A DNA stretch of 64,000 bases from JAWWPY01 sp963822825 (GCA_963822825.1 CAWGIW010000002.1:62001-126000), one strand, 5' to 3'; numbered from the stretch's first letter, positions 1 to 10,561 are shown. Notes: generated by a model not told the origin, from the sequence alone. Numbers and translations are program-made.

Positions 1-1572
1 GAAGGAGATGGGCATCGTCCCGGCCGACACCGAGCTGCCGCCGATCAACCCGATCGGCACGCCCGAGACCCGCACCGGGCCCAAGGGCCAGCCGTTCCCG
101 CCGCTGGACTACACCAAGCCGTGGGACTCCCTGTCCGCCGACGAGCAGCACCTCTTCGCCCGGATGGCCGAGGTGTACGCGGGCTTCCTCGCGCACGCCG
201 ATCACCACATCGGTCGGCTGCTCGACTACCTCGAGGAGTCCGGGCAGCGGGAAAACACGATGGTGATCGTGGTGTCGGACAACGGGGCGAGCGGCGAGGG
301 CGGCCCGGACGGGTCGGTCAACGAGATGAAGTTCGCAACGGCATCCCCGACGACATGCAGGTCGAACCTGGCCATGCTCGACGAGCTGGGCGGGACGAAG
401 ACCTACAACCACTACCCCAACGGGTGGGCCATGGCGTTCAACACGCCGTTCAAGATGTGGAAGCGGTACGAGTTCAACGGCGGCACCGCCGACCCCTGCA
501 TCATCTCCTGGCCAGTCGGCCACGCGGCGGCCAGGGCGAGATCCGGCATCAGTACCACCACGCCATCGACATCGTGCCGACCATCCTGGACACGCTGGGC
601 GTCGAGGCCCCGGCAACGATCAAGGGCCACGTGCAGAGCCGGTTCGACGGCGTGAGCATGCGCTACAGCGTCGAGATGAGCTTCGGCGCCATCGGCCCGG
701 CAAGACCCAGTTCTACTCCATGCTCGGCTCGCGCGGGATCTGGCATGACGGCTGGAAGGCCGTCACCACCCATCCCACGCTCAGCGGCTGGAGCAACTTC
801 AACGACGACACCTGGGAGCTGTACCACACCGACACCGACCGCGCCGAGGTGCACGACCTGGCCGGCGAGCACCCGGAGAAGGTGCGCGAGCTGGTCAACC
901 TGTGGTTCGCCGAGGCGGGCGACAACGGCGCCTTCCCGCTGGACGACCGGTCCGCGCTGGAGATCATGATCACGCCGCGGCCGCAGCTGGCCTCAGCCCG
1001 CGACCGCTACGCCTACTTCCCCGATACAGCGGAGGTACCAGAGGCGCAGGCGGTGAACGTCCGCAACCGGTCCTTCACGATCGGGGCGCTGGTCGACATC
1101 CCCGCTCCCGGCGCCCAGGGCGTGCTGTTCGCCCACGGATCGCGGTTCGGCGGGCACGCCCTCTACGTGAAGGACAACCGGCTGCATTACGCCTATAACT
1201 TCGTCGGCATGTTCGAGCAGAAGGTCGACGGGACCGAAGACCTGCCCGTGGGCGAGAACCTCATCCTCTCCGCCTCCTTCGAAAAGGACGGCGAGGATCC
1301 GCCCGGGGTCGCCACCGGGATCCTGTCTCTCTACCACGGGGACAAGAAGGTCGGCGAGGGCCGGATCAAGACTCAGCCCGGGATGTTCTCGATCGCGGGC
1401 GAGGGCCTGTGTGTCGGCCGGGACAGCGGCGAGGCGGTGACCGAGCGACTACCCGGGCGGGTCACCCCACCGGTTCACCGGCGGCACGATCAAGCGGGTC
1501 GCGGTCGACGTCAGCGGCGATCCCTATGTCGATCTCGAGCGCGAGGCCCAGGCCATGCTGGCCCGAGAATAG
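1..1572 (+). CDS. Arylsulfatase, 3' part, frameshifted
   Basis: C-terminal part of a type I sulfatase (sulfate ester hydrolase); the 5' end with the formylglycine motif lies outside the window. Visible are the metal-site segment VVSDNGASGEGG near base 270, the conserved NLAMLDELGG stretch, WHDGWKAV near 745, and a C-terminal beta region from about 1060 (NRSFTIGALVDIP) typical of long actinobacterial arylsulfatases. The reading frame changes near 340, 370, 530, 695 and 1443, yet family-like sequence continues after every change, so the protein is probably intact in the cell. The last codons read EREAQAMLARE and stop at 1572. The next gene, 27 nt downstream, is its likely activating enzyme. Confidence 0.85.
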
Positions 1573-1599
1573 GAGGCCGCGATCACCGACCTGCTGACT

Positions 1600-2925
1600 A
1601 TGGCCGGCGCGCCGCTGGCGTTTCACGTGATGGCGAAGCCGACGGGGGCCATCTGCAACCTGGACTGCGAGTACTGCTTCTTCCTGTCCAAGGAGATGCT
1701 GTACCCGGGCAGCCGGTTCCGGATGGCCGCCGACCTCCAGGAGACCTACCTGCGCCAGCTCCTGGAGGCGCACGCGCGGGCTCCGGAGGTCGTCGTCGCC
1801 TGGCAGGGCGGCGAGCCGACCATGATGGGCCTTGATTTCTTCCGCCGGTCCATCGAGCTGGAGCGCACGTACGCGAGGCCGGGCCAGCAGGTCCTGAACA
1901 CGATCCAGACGAATGGCACGCTGCTGGACGACGAGTGGGGCGAGTTCCTGAAGGAGCAACGAGTTCCTGGTCGGGATCTCGATCGACGGCCCGCGCCAGA
2001 TGCACGACGCCTACCGGGTGGACAAGGGCGGCAAGCCCACCTTCGACCGGGTGATGCGGGGCCTGGACGTGCTCAAGCGGCACGGGGTCGAGTGGAACGT
2101 GCTGACCACCATCCACGCGGTCAACGGCGACCACGGCCGCGAGGTGTACACGTTCCTGCGCGATGAGCTGGGCGCGACGTTCATCCAGTACATCCCCATC
2201 ATCGAGCGGGCCACCGAGCAGACGCTGCCCATCGCCGACGCCGGCTGGGGCGGCGGGGTGAAAGGACGTCCCCTGTACACCCAGGAGGGGAGCCTGGTCA
2301 CCCACCGCTCGGTCGGGCCCAGCAGTACGGGCGGTTCCTGATCGACGTCTTCGAGGAATGGGTCCGCCGCGACATCGGCACCGTGTACGTGCAGATGTTC
2401 GACACCGCGCTGGCCAACTTCTACGGCGAGCCCGGCGGGATGTGCGTGCACGCCAAGACGTGCGGGTCGCAGCTGGCCATCGAGCACACCGGTGACCTGT
2501 ACTCCTGCGACCACTACGTCGAGCCCGGCTACCTGCTCGGCAACATCAACGACAAGCACATGCTGGAGCTGATCGCCTCGCCGGCCCAGCGCACGTTCGG
2601 GCAGGACAAGCACGACACCCTGACCCGGTTCTGCCTGGACTGCGACGTGCGTTTCGCCTGCAATGGAGGCTGCCCGAAGGACCGGTTCGCTGTTTCTCCC
2701 TACGGGGAGCCGGGCCAGCACTACCTGTGCCCCGGCTACAAGGACTTCTTCCACCACGTCCGCAAGCCGATGGAAACGATGGCCGGGCTCCTGCGCGCCG
2801 ACCGGGCCCCGCCGAGCTGATGGCGGTCGTACGCCGCGCAGGACGCGCGGCGCGGGCGTAACGACCCCTGCCCCTGCGGCAGCGGCCGCAAATGGAAACG
2901 CTGCCACGGCACACCGAGTCAGTGA
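1600..2925 (+). CDS. Anaerobic sulfatase maturase (radical SAM/SPASM), frameshifted
   Basis: Radical SAM enzyme that converts the active-site Cys or Ser of sulfatases to formylglycine without oxygen. The N-terminus has the 4Fe-4S motif CNLDCEYC (CX3CX2C), then WQGGEPTMMG. The C-terminal SPASM cysteines are visible (CVHAKTCGS, YSCDHY, CLDCDVRFACNGGCPKD, LCPGYKDFF). After an apparent stop at 2820 the frame resumes with a SEC-C-like tail, NDPCPCGSGRKWKRCHG, ending at 2925. Frames change near 1957, 2320 and between 2800 and 2835. The gene directly follows the arylsulfatase, a classic enzyme-activator pair. The start at 1600 is tentative. Confidence 0.85.
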
Positions 2926-2953
2926 CTCAGAGTCAGTGAGTCAGTGAATCAGT
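2916..2953. repeat. GAGTCA short repeat cluster
   Basis: Repeats of GAGTCA/AGTCAGTG fill the short space between the convergent maturase and lipoprotein genes. The first 13 bases, GAGTCAGTGACTC, form a perfect palindrome. It overlaps the last codons of the maturase. It could be part of a bidirectional terminator or a slipped-strand repeat; no U-tract follows. Confidence 0.5.
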
Positions 2954-3735
2954 AAGGCATCCCGTCATCTCGCGCCCTGAGGCTGCGCAGAGCCGCATCG
3001 AAGGCCCGCAGGCGGCCGCGGACGACCTCGGCCTGCCGCGGGCTGGCACCTCCGGGAGCACGCTCAGCCTCCATCCCGGACCGCACCGCCTGGAGCAAGA
3101 CAAGCACGTCAGCGACCCGAGCGCGGTCCTCCTCGTTCGGGGCGGCCTCGCGCATCGCATACAGCGTCTGCGCCAGATCATCGGCCCGGCGCTGGATGTC
3201 GGCCCAGCGAGCCCCGGCATCCGCGGCGCTCAGCCCGCCAGGTCCCTCGGCGACGCTCATCGCGTCGTAGACCGCCGAGCCCTTCGCGTAGGCATCGATG
3301 ATCTTGGACTGCCAGCCCCCCGCCACGGCGGAGCGGCGGCGGGCGGCGCTGACCATCCAGATGATCAGGCCGATGAGGATCAGGGCCCCCAGGACGACCC
3401 ACAGCCAGATGAGCGAACTGGACCCGCTGGCGGCCGCGGGTGTGCCGCTCGGCTGGGCCGCCGGAGCCGGTGCCGTGGTGGCACTCTGGATCACCGAGGG
3501 CTGGGCGGTAGCGGTCGCCGGGACGCTGGCCGCCGCGCTGGGCGGGACGCTGGCCGCCGCGCTGGGCGGGAGCTGGCCGCACGCTGGCCGCCCGGCTGGG
3601 CGAGAAGCTGATGCTCTTGCTGGGGGCGATGCTGGCGATCGCGCCACTGCCGCCGCTGCCGCATCCGGTCACGGAGCATACCGAGCCGAGGATCGCGGCC
3701 GTGAGGAGCAGGCTCTTGACCACCAAGCGCCGCAT
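2949..3735 (-). CDS. Membrane-anchored lipoprotein, unknown function, frameshifted
   Basis: No family recognised. From the ATG at 3735 (GGAGGG 7 nt upstream) the product begins with a lipoprotein signal ending in a lipobox, SVTGCGSG. A Ser/Ala/Pro-rich low-complexity linker follows, then a strong transmembrane helix (LIWLWVVLGALILIGLIIW) with RRR after it, and a helical C-terminal domain of about 120 residues. The frame changes near 3590 inside the linker, so both halves are needed to see the protein. The tail is Arg/Glu-rich and probably cytoplasmic, giving a two-anchor layout. Convergent with the maturase gene. Confidence 0.7.
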
Positions 3736-3778
3736 GCTGATCCCTCCGCGCATCAGGAATCCCGGCCGAGCCAGGACG

Positions 3779-4051
3779 TCACCTCAGGATCGTGCGGCCG
3801 GAGCTACCGGTCATCACCCGCCAGGAGGGAGGCCCGCGAGCGGCCACGAGGATGTCGACACTCAGCGCCAGGATCCACGCTGGGAACAGCAATTCCACCC
3901 AGACGGTGATACCGACCGCGACGAAGAGCACCAGCGCGGCCACCAGCCCGGCGACGGTGAGCCATCTGCCACGATCTCGGTGCGCCGCGCGATGGTCACC
4001 GTGGTGAGCGTGAACACCGCGGCCAGGCGGCCTACCTCGATGCCGGCGCAT
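3779..4051 (-). CDS. Small membrane protein, probably frameshifted
   Basis: Unrecognised short gene after the antiporter on the same strand. The reliable part is two adjacent hydrophobic segments (LTVAGLVAALVLFVAVGITVW and LLFPAWILALSVDILVAA) and a short basic tail. Upstream of about 3990 the better sequence is in another frame (RLAAVFTLTTVTIARRTE), so one base is probably missing or added there and the start is uncertain. Confidence 0.4.
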   Translation of the reverse strand: MRRHRGRPPGRGVHAHHGDHRAAHRDRGRWLTVAGLVAALVLFVAVGITVWVELLFPAWILALSVDILVAARGPPSWRVMTGSSGRTILR

Positions 4052-4057
4052 GGCTGG

Positions 4058-5324
4058 TCACGAGGCGCGACGGATAAGCCTGCGCTCGGGCAGCTGCGGT
4101 GTTCCCGCGTCGTCGGCACCATCCGCGGCCCAGGCGAGCCGCGGCCCGTAGCGGCGGGCCAGCGGATCGGCGGTCACGCCGTGCACTATGACGCTGAGCA
4201 GCACGGTCACGGCGATGACCGCGACCGCCTGCCCGGCGGCATGCTCGCCGAGATCCTCCAACGCCAGCAGGGCAAACACCACCGACGCCAGCCCGCGGGG
4301 ACCGAACCAGCCGATGAACAGGGCCGCGGCGCGGCCCAGCCGCGCACCGGCCAGTGCCACCGCGATGGGCGCCATCCGGATCACCGTCAGGCTGAGCACG
4401 GCATACACCACGACCTGCCACGTCAGGCTGTCCAGCGCCGGCACCACCGCGATCGCACCGAAGGCCAGCCAGACCAGCAGCGACACCAGGGCGCCCGTCT
4501 CCTCGACAAACGGCACCAGCCGCTCGCCGGGCCGCCCGCCGATGGCGCGGAACGCCAGCCCACCCACGAAGGCGGCGATGAAGCCATTGCCGTGCAGCGC
4601 CAGTGCGCTGGCGTACGCGCACACCGCCAGCGCCAGCACGGCCGAGCCCGCGAAGTCCCCAGCGGCCCAGTCGCGGCGGCGCGCCATTTTCACCAGGAAA
4701 CCGCCCGCGCCGCCGACGGCCGCGCCGATGAGCACGCCCAGCGCCAGTTCGGCGACCGCTCCGCCCGGGCCCAGCGGCCTCCAGCCCGGCGGTGCCCGCT
4801 CCCGCGATCGCGACCAGCACGAACGGCGTGGCGATCCCGTCGTTGAGCCCGCTCTCGACGTTGAGCAGCCGCCGGATCCGGGCCGGGACCGCGGGGTTGA
4901 CCATCATGCCCGCGCCGAGGGCGGCGTCCGTAGGCGCGAGGGCCGCGCCCACCAGCAGGGCGAGCCAGATGTTCATGCCCTTGAACAGGGCGAGCGCCAG
5001 CAGGGTGCCCAGGCCGATCGTCAGCGGCAGCCCGACCCCGAGCAGCCGCAGGCACAGTCCCATGTCGGCTCGCAGGTCCCGCAGCCCGACCCGGGACGCG
5101 TCCGAGAACAGCACCAGGACCAGGGTGATCTCGGCCAGCGCCTTGACCAGTTCGTTGGAAGGTGCGAACCCCAGGGGCGCCAGCGGCCCGTGGGTCAGCA
5201 GCACACCAGCCAGGACGAACGTGATCGGCGCGGTGACGTCGAACCGCTCCAGCCGCGCCGACAGCGTCCCCCAGGCGAAGATCAGCGCAGCCACGATCGC
5301 CAGGTCGGAAGCGCTCATCCTCAC
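4058..5324 (-). CDS. Cation/proton antiporter (CPA1, NhaP-like), frameshifted
   Basis: Multispanning monovalent cation:proton antiporter of the inner membrane. The N-terminal half shows TM segments and the conserved core GAALAPTDAALGAGMM followed by LLNVESGLNDGIATPF, the ND motif typical of CPA1 exchangers. After a frame change near 4770 the second half continues with GFLVKMARRR, more TM helices, and FIGWFGPRGLASVVFALLAL, the conserved GPRG region. Total length is about 420 residues, normal for the family without a long cytoplasmic tail. The start is GTG at 5324 or ATG at 5318. The island palindrome is not clearly present upstream. Confidence 0.82.
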
Positions 5325-5461
5325 CGCGCCTGGCGACGAAGGCGGCGTGCTGAGCGGCTACCTGCGGCGGGAAACGCGCCGGGCGGTACGCCGGGAGGTA
5401 CGCCGGGCTACTCTACGTCCTCCGAACATCTCTGCCTCCAGGTTCTCGTGCTGGCTCAAGG

Positions 5462-6017
5462 CTACGCTTTGCCTGCCGCGGCCGACGTTTCCATCTCGTG
5501 CAGTTCCTGCGCCTCCTCGGCCGAGACCAGCCCGATCTCCACCAGGTCGAGCGGGCTGATGAAGCCGTCGCTGATGCGGAAGCCCCCGGCGCGGGCGATC
5601 GCATCGCGCAGCGGCACCGCCCAGTGGTGCTCCAGCAGGATGAGCGCCGCCGCGGAGTCGTTCGGGATGTCCTCGAGAATGTCCCAGCCCTCCTCCTCGG
5701 TGAACACGTGCACGCCGCCCTCGGCCGCTACCTCCTCGGCTCCGGCGATCGCGCCTGCCTCCATCCCCTCCTCGCCCTCGATGCCGAGGCCGATCAAGGC
5801 GCCGATCTTGGTGCCCATCTCGATCGCCTCGATCTTCGGTGAGGTTGCTGAGGTGCTCCACTTCCAGCTCGCCGTCCGCGTCTTTGTAGACGGCCAGCGA
5901 GTCGATCACGCGCACCGTGTCATTTTCCTTCAGCCGCTCCAGTTCGGCGATGATCTCACCGTGGAAGTTGGGATGGCTGAACCCCAAGACGATGAGCTGC
6001 ACAGGCCCGATTGCCAT
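5462..6017 (-). CDS. DUF6325-like stress protein, frameshifted
   Basis: Soluble protein of about 185 residues resembling the actinobacterial DUF6325/DUF1269 group, function unknown. It begins MAIGPVQLIVLGF with the pattern TVRVIDSLAVYKDADGE. After a frame change near 5835 there is a Gly/Ala/Glu-rich middle, then ALILLEHHWAVPLRDAIARAGG, the characteristic C-terminal block, and a short SHOCT-like acidic helix. The start at 6017 is preceded by GAGGCAGGG. A CACCC-N5-GGGTG palindrome lies 83 nt upstream (6093-6107). Confidence 0.7.
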
Positions 6018-6092
6018 ATCCCTGCCTCTTTCACTTTCACCGATCGGCCAGTCCTCTGCGTTGACGCTCCCAGCCGGGCCGCGCCGACGCAT

Positions 6093-6107
6093 CACCCCAC
6101 GCGGGTG
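6093..6107 (-). promoter_or_regulatory. Island palindrome, site 1 (DUF6325 promoter)
   Basis: CACCCCACGCGGGTG fits CACCC-N5-GGGTG exactly. Its centre is 83 nt upstream of the DUF6325-like start. A possible -10 hexamer on the minus strand, GAGCGT (6070-6065), starts 30 nt from the centre. Confidence 0.65.
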
Positions 6108-6195
6108 GTCGCTTGGCCAGCGATGACCACCGCGAGCGCCCGATGACGGCACCTGCTGACCATGCTCCGCGCTGGCTGGAGGGACACACGTTCCT

Positions 6196-6210
6196 CACCC
6201 CGTCAGGGTG
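6196..6210 (+). promoter_or_regulatory. Island palindrome, site 2 (DUF2252 promoter)
   Basis: TCACCCCGTCAGGGTGA at 6195-6211 contains CACCC-N5-GGGTG with both outer T/A bases of the extended palindrome. The centre is 60 nt upstream of the DUF2252 start. CATGCT, a weak -10, starts 32 nt downstream of the centre. Confidence 0.7.
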
Positions 6211-6262
6211 AGCCGGACGAGCCGCCCACCACGGCATGCTGGCGGGCAGAGAGGAGCCGATG

Positions 6263-7727
6263 ATGAGTCAGCTGACGGCCGAGGCTCCGTCGCGGCGGGC
6301 CCGGAAGTACCAGCTCGACTCCGGGCTGGGGCGGCTGACCCCGGCCGAGCGTGCTGTCCGGGGCAAGGAGGCTCGGGCTGAGGTGCCGCGGGACAGCCAT
6401 GCGGTGTTCGACCCGCCGCCGGACCGGCCCGACCCGATCGGCCTGCTGGAAGAGCAGGCGCAAGTCGCGGGTGCCTGAGCTGGTGCCGGTCCGGTGGGGC
6501 CGGATGATGGTCTCCCCGTTCACCTTCTACCGCGGCGCGGCGCTGCCGATGGCCAGCGATCTGGCCGGCACCCCGGTGTCCGGGCTGGCCGTGCAGGCGT
6601 GCGGCGACGCGCACCTGTCCAACTTCGGCGTCTTCGGCTCGGCCGAGCGGCGCCTGGTGTTCGACGTCAACGACTTCGACGAGACGCTGCCCGGCCCGTG
6701 GGAGTGGGACGTCAAGCGGCTGGCCGCCAGCCTGGAGGTGGCCGGACGCGGCAACGGGTTCTCCGGCAAGGAGCGCCGCGAGATCGTCACGGCCGCGGTC
6801 GCCAGCTACCGGCAGGCGATGCGCGGCTTCGCCGCGATGACCAACCTGGACGTCTGGTACGCGCACGCGGACATGGACCAGCTGCGGGCGCAGTTCCAGT
6901 CCCAGCTGAAGGCGCGGCAGCGCAAGATGGTGGACAAGGGCCTGGCCAAGGCGCGGACCAGGGACAGCATGCAGGAAGTGGCCAAGCTGACCCACCTGGT
7001 GGACGGCCGGCCGCGGATCATCTCCGACCCGCCGCTGCTCGTCCCGATCGATGAGCTGCTGCCCAAGCAGACGGACCGGACGGCCTTCGAAGCGCAGATC
7101 AAGGACCTGATCGGCAAGTACCGGCGCACGCTGGAAACCGACCGCCGGTTCCTGCTCGAGCAGTTCGAGTTCGCCGACATGGCCCGCAAGGTCGTCGGCG
7201 TCGGCAGCGTCGGGACCCGCTGCTGGATCGTGCTGATGCTCGGCCGTGACGACGTCCGATCCGCTGTTCCTGCAGGTCAAGGAGGCGGAGGAGTCGGTGC
7301 TCAGCCGCTTCGTCGGCGCCAGCAAGTACGCCAACCAGGGCCAGCGGGTGGTCGCGGGCCAGCGGCTGATGCAGGCATCCAGCGACATCTTCCTGGGCTG
7401 GCAGCGGACCGAGGCCGGCCTGGACGGGCAGTCAGCGCGACTTCTACGTCCGCCAGCTGCGGGACTGGAAGTTCTCCGTCGACATCGAGACCATGGTGCC
7501 GCGCGGCCTGCGGATGTACGGCGGAGCTCTGCGGCTGGACGCTGGCGCGGGCGCACGCCCGCTCCGGGGACCGGATCGCCATCGCCGCCTACCTGGGCGG
7601 CTCGGACGTCTTCGACCAGGCCATCACCCAGTTCGCCGCCGCCTACGCCGACCAGAACGAGCGCGACCACCAGGCCCTGGTCGACGCGGTCGCATCAGGA
7701 CGGATCACCGCCGAGCGCGGCCTGTGA
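6263..7727 (+). CDS. DUF2252 family protein, frameshifted
   Basis: DUF2252 proteins have a protein-kinase/aminoglycoside-phosphotransferase-like fold; their substrate is unknown. Family marks include FTFYRGAALPMASDLA, the catalytic-loop-like CGDAHLSNFGVF, and FDVNDFDETLPGPWEWDVKRLAAS. The C-terminus has the usual GSDVFDQAITQFAAAYADQNERDH. Frames change near 6470, 7245, 7425 and 7530, but homology-like sequence continues throughout, and the full product of about 480 residues is normal for the family. The ATG at 6263 has GAGAGGAG 5 nt upstream. It heads a probable operon with the next two membrane-protein genes. Confidence 0.85.
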
Positions 7728-7754
7728 GAGCCCGGCCGGCCGGGAGCTACGCAG

Positions 7755-8408
7755 GTGGTGGTTGACCTTCTGGTCATCGGGCTCGGGATCACCCTCGAGC
7801 CGTTCCCGCTCACTGCCTTCATCCTGATCCTGAGCGCCGAGAAGGGCACCAGGAAGGGCCTGGCGTTCATCCTCGGCTGGCTGGCGTGCCTGGTCGTGGT
7901 GATCGCCGCCGTCATCCTGATGACCAGGGGCAATCCACCGGCGTCGAACACCGCGCCGTCGACCGCCGCGCTGGCCGTCAAGCTGGTCCTGGGCATCCTG
8001 CTGATCCTGCTGGCCGTGCGCCAGTGGCGCCGGAGGGGCCGGAGGGGCCGCCCCCGCAATCCGCCCAGCCTGGATGGCGCGGCTGGATCGACTCTCGTTC
8101 TGGGCCGCCGCCGGGCTCGCCGCCTTCCTTCAGCCCTGGGCGCTGGTCGCGGCCGGCGCCGCGACGGTCACCCAGGCCAAGCTCTCCACCGCCGGGGACT
8201 ACCTGACGCTGATGCTGTTCTGCCTGCTGGCCACGTCCAGTTTCCTGTACCTGGAGCTGTACGCGGCCTTCCGCCCGCCGCGGCCGGCGCCCGGCTCAAG
8301 GCGCTGCGTACCTGGCTGGACACACATCGGGACCAGGTGATCATCGTGATGTCCCTGCTGCTGGGCTTCTGGCTGGCGGGCAAGAGCATCTACCTGCTGG
8401 TCGGATGA
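7755..8408 (+). CDS. GAP/Sap family membrane protein, frameshifted
   Basis: Polytopic membrane protein of the family related to mycobacterial Gap and sulfolipid-addressing proteins (PF11139-like), thought to help place lipids at the cell surface; here the role is inferred only from similarity. Visible are LGITLEPFPLTAFILILSAEKGTRKGLAFILGW near the start, two further hydrophobic helices, and a last helix IIVMSLLLGFWLAGKSIYLL. Frames change near 8060 and 8290. GTG start at 7755, 27 nt after DUF2252. The following gene starts 3 nt after its stop. Confidence 0.72.
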   Translation: MVVDLLVIGLGITLEPFPLTAFILILSAEKGTRKGLAFILGWLACLVVVIAAVILMTRGNPPASNTAPSTAALAVKLVLGILLILLAVRQWRRRGRRGRPRNPPSLDGAAGSTLVLGRRRARRLPSALGAGRGRRRDGHPGQALHRRGLPDADAVLPAGHVQFPVPGAVRGLPPAAAGARLKALRTWLDTHRDQVIIVMSLLLGFWLAGKSIYLLVG

Positions 8409-8411
8409 CCG

Positions 8412-9088
8412 GTGACGATCCCTGGCCCGCGCCGATCGCCCAGGGCCGGGGAGGCGCGCTGGCCGATGGCGCTGGCTGTGCTGGGCGCCGGGGCACTACG
8501 CGCGATCCTGCCCCCTCAGCTCAGGGCCGGAGACGCTCGCTGGGTGCTCATCCTGGTCCTCGTAGTGCTGCTCGCGGTCCTGGTGGTCGGCGACCCGGGC
8601 CGCATCGACCGCGACTCCACCTGGCTGCGGGTCACGACCGGGACGCTGATCGGCGTGATCTCCCTGGTGAATGCCACGGCGGTGATACGCCTGGTGGCCG
8701 CCATCATCAGCGCGCACGCCGCGTTCACCAACAATGCCAATGTCCTGCTGGCCAGCGGCGGTGCCGTGTGGCTCACCAACGTGATCGCCTTTGGCCTGTG
8801 GTACTGGGACCTGGACCGCGGTGGCGCGGCAGCCCGCGCACGCGGGGTCCGGCGGGCCAGCCTGCTTTCGTCTTCCCGGAGATGAGCAACGCTGAGTACG
8901 TCGGGGTTGACTGGTATCCGAAGTTCATCGACTACCTGCACCTGTCGTTCACGACCGCGATGGCATTCAGCCCGACGGACGTCTCGGCGATCAGGCCCTG
9001 GGCCAAGCTCATGATGATGGCCGAGGATGTGATCTCGCTTCTGGTCGCGCTCCTGGTCGTCGCGCGCGCCGTCAACATCCTGAAGTAG
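8412..9088 (+). CDS. Uncharacterised membrane protein, frameshifted
   Basis: Protein of about 225 residues with four or more predicted TM helices. I recognise the pattern from many actinobacterial hypothetical proteins but know no function. Features are NVIAFGLWYWDLDRGG in the middle and YLHLSFTTAMAFSPTDV near the C-terminus, then a final helix ending ARAVNILK. The DLDRGG and SFT-AFSPTD motifs recall the pore region of two-TM channel-like proteins, but no K+ filter is present. The frame changes near 8865. Last gene of the DUF2252 operon. Confidence 0.65.
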
Positions 9089-9095
9089 TGGCAAT

Positions 9096-9110
9096 CACCC
9101 CGCGCAGGTG
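9096..9110 (+). promoter_or_regulatory. Island palindrome, site 3 (ClC promoter)
   Basis: TCACCCCGCGCAGGTGA (9095-9111): CACCC-N5-AGGTG, one mismatch from the consensus. The centre is 74 nt before the ClC start. CACCAT at 9135-9140 starts 32 nt from the centre and is a possible -10. Confidence 0.6.
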
Positions 9111-9176
9111 AGGCATCCGCGTCCGTGGCTGGAACACCATGGCCGGACAGCCTCGCGCAGGAAGGACTGCGCCCAG

Positions 9177-10561
9177 GTGACGACGCCCGCCGATCCCCTT
9201 GCGCTCCTGCGGACCCGGAGCTACCTGGGGCTGCTGGTGCTGGCCGCGATCATCGGCGTGCCCGTCTCGGCGGCGGCCTACTTCTTTCTCGCCCTGGTCA
9301 GCAAGCTGCAAGGCTGGATCTTCACCGAGCCTGCCGAAGGGCTGGGCTTCCGCGCGGAGCCGCTGTGGTGGCCGATTCTGCCGCTGCTGCTGGCTGGGGT
9401 GCTGGTCGGCCTCACCATCCGGTACCTGCCCGGCACAGGCGGTCACTCACCGGCCGATGGGTTCAAGGCGGGCGGAGGGCGCTCCCACGCCCATCGAGCT
9501 TCCCGGCATCGTGCTCGCGGCATTCGCGACCCTGAGCCTGGGCGTGGTCCTCGGGCCCGAGGCACCGCTGATCGCCCTCGGCGGCGGCCTTGGCGTCCTG
9601 GCCGTGCGGCTGGTCAAGCGGGATGCTCCCGGCCAGAACCCAGGCTGTGGTGGCCGCGGCGGGGAGTTTCGCCGCTATCAGCACGCTGCTCGGCTCGCCC
9701 CTGCTCGGGGCGTTCCTGCTGATGGAGGCCTCGGGGCTGGGCGGGGCCGATGCTGGAGCTGGTGCTGCTGCCTGGTCTGCTGGCCGCCGGCGTCGGTTCG
9801 CTCATCTTCATCGGCCTCGACGCCTGGACCGGGCTCGGCACGTTCTCGCTGGCCATTCCGGGCCTTCCCCATGTCGGGTCGCCCACTGGCGCTGAGTTCT
9901 TGTGGGCGTTGGCGATCGGGGTGATGGCCGTCCCGCTCGGCTCCGGGATCCGATGGCTCGGGCTGTTCCTCCGGCCTCATGTCGAGCGGCGGATGTTCCT
10001 GGCTCACGCCGGTGGTCGGGCTGGCTGTCGCGGGCCTGGCCATCGCGTTCGCCGACGGAACCGGAAAGGGCTCCTCCGAGGTGCTGTTCTCCGGGCAGTC
10101 CGCACTCGGCCCGTTCATCAGCCAACAGCGCCAGCTACACCGTGGGGGCGCTGCTGCTGCTCATCGCCTGCAAGGGACTCGCCTACGGCGCATCGCTGAG
10201 CGGCTTCCGCGGTGGTCCGACCTTCCCGGCCATGTTCCTCGGGGCGGTCGGGCGGCGTGGCCCTGTCGCACCTGCCGGGGCTGCCGCTTGTTGCCGGCGT
10301 CGCCATGGGCATCGGCGCGATGACCGCAGTGATGCTCAGGCTCCCGCTGACCTCCGTCCTGCTGGCCACCCTGCTGCTGCGTCGGACGGCCTGGCCGTCA
10401 TGCCGCTGGTGATCGTGGCGGTCGTGGTGGCGTACGTGGTCTCGGCGCGGCTCACACCGTCCCCCGCGGCGGCGACCCCGGAAGCATCACGCGCGGTACG
10501 ACGAGCCGCGCTTGGCGGGAAGGACCGCGCCGATGAGCGAGAAGAACCAATCCAACCCTGA
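9177..10561 (+). CDS. ClC-family chloride channel/transporter, heavily frameshifted
   Basis: Polytopic ClC protein moving chloride or another anion. The three ClC signature sites are recognisable in variant form: GTGGHSP (usual GSGIP), LGPEAPL (usual GREGP, with the gating Glu kept), and GFRGGPTFPAMFLGA (usual GxFxP). Other family blocks are GSFAAISTLLGSPLLGAFLLMEASG and VAGVAMGIGAMTAVMLRLPLTSVLLATLLL. Frames change near 9470, 9640, 9745, 10000, 10125, 10250 and 10380. The tail after 10450 is hydrophilic with no CBS domains. The likely start is GTG at 9177 (TTPADPLALL). Convergent with the K+ channel gene, 17 nt away. Confidence 0.8.

Noticed and set aside
3780..3794. Possible extra copy of the island palindrome upstream of the lipoprotein (CACCT-N5-TCGTG)
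   Set aside because: Only 3 of 5 bases match in the second half, and it lies outside the 6-41 kb island.
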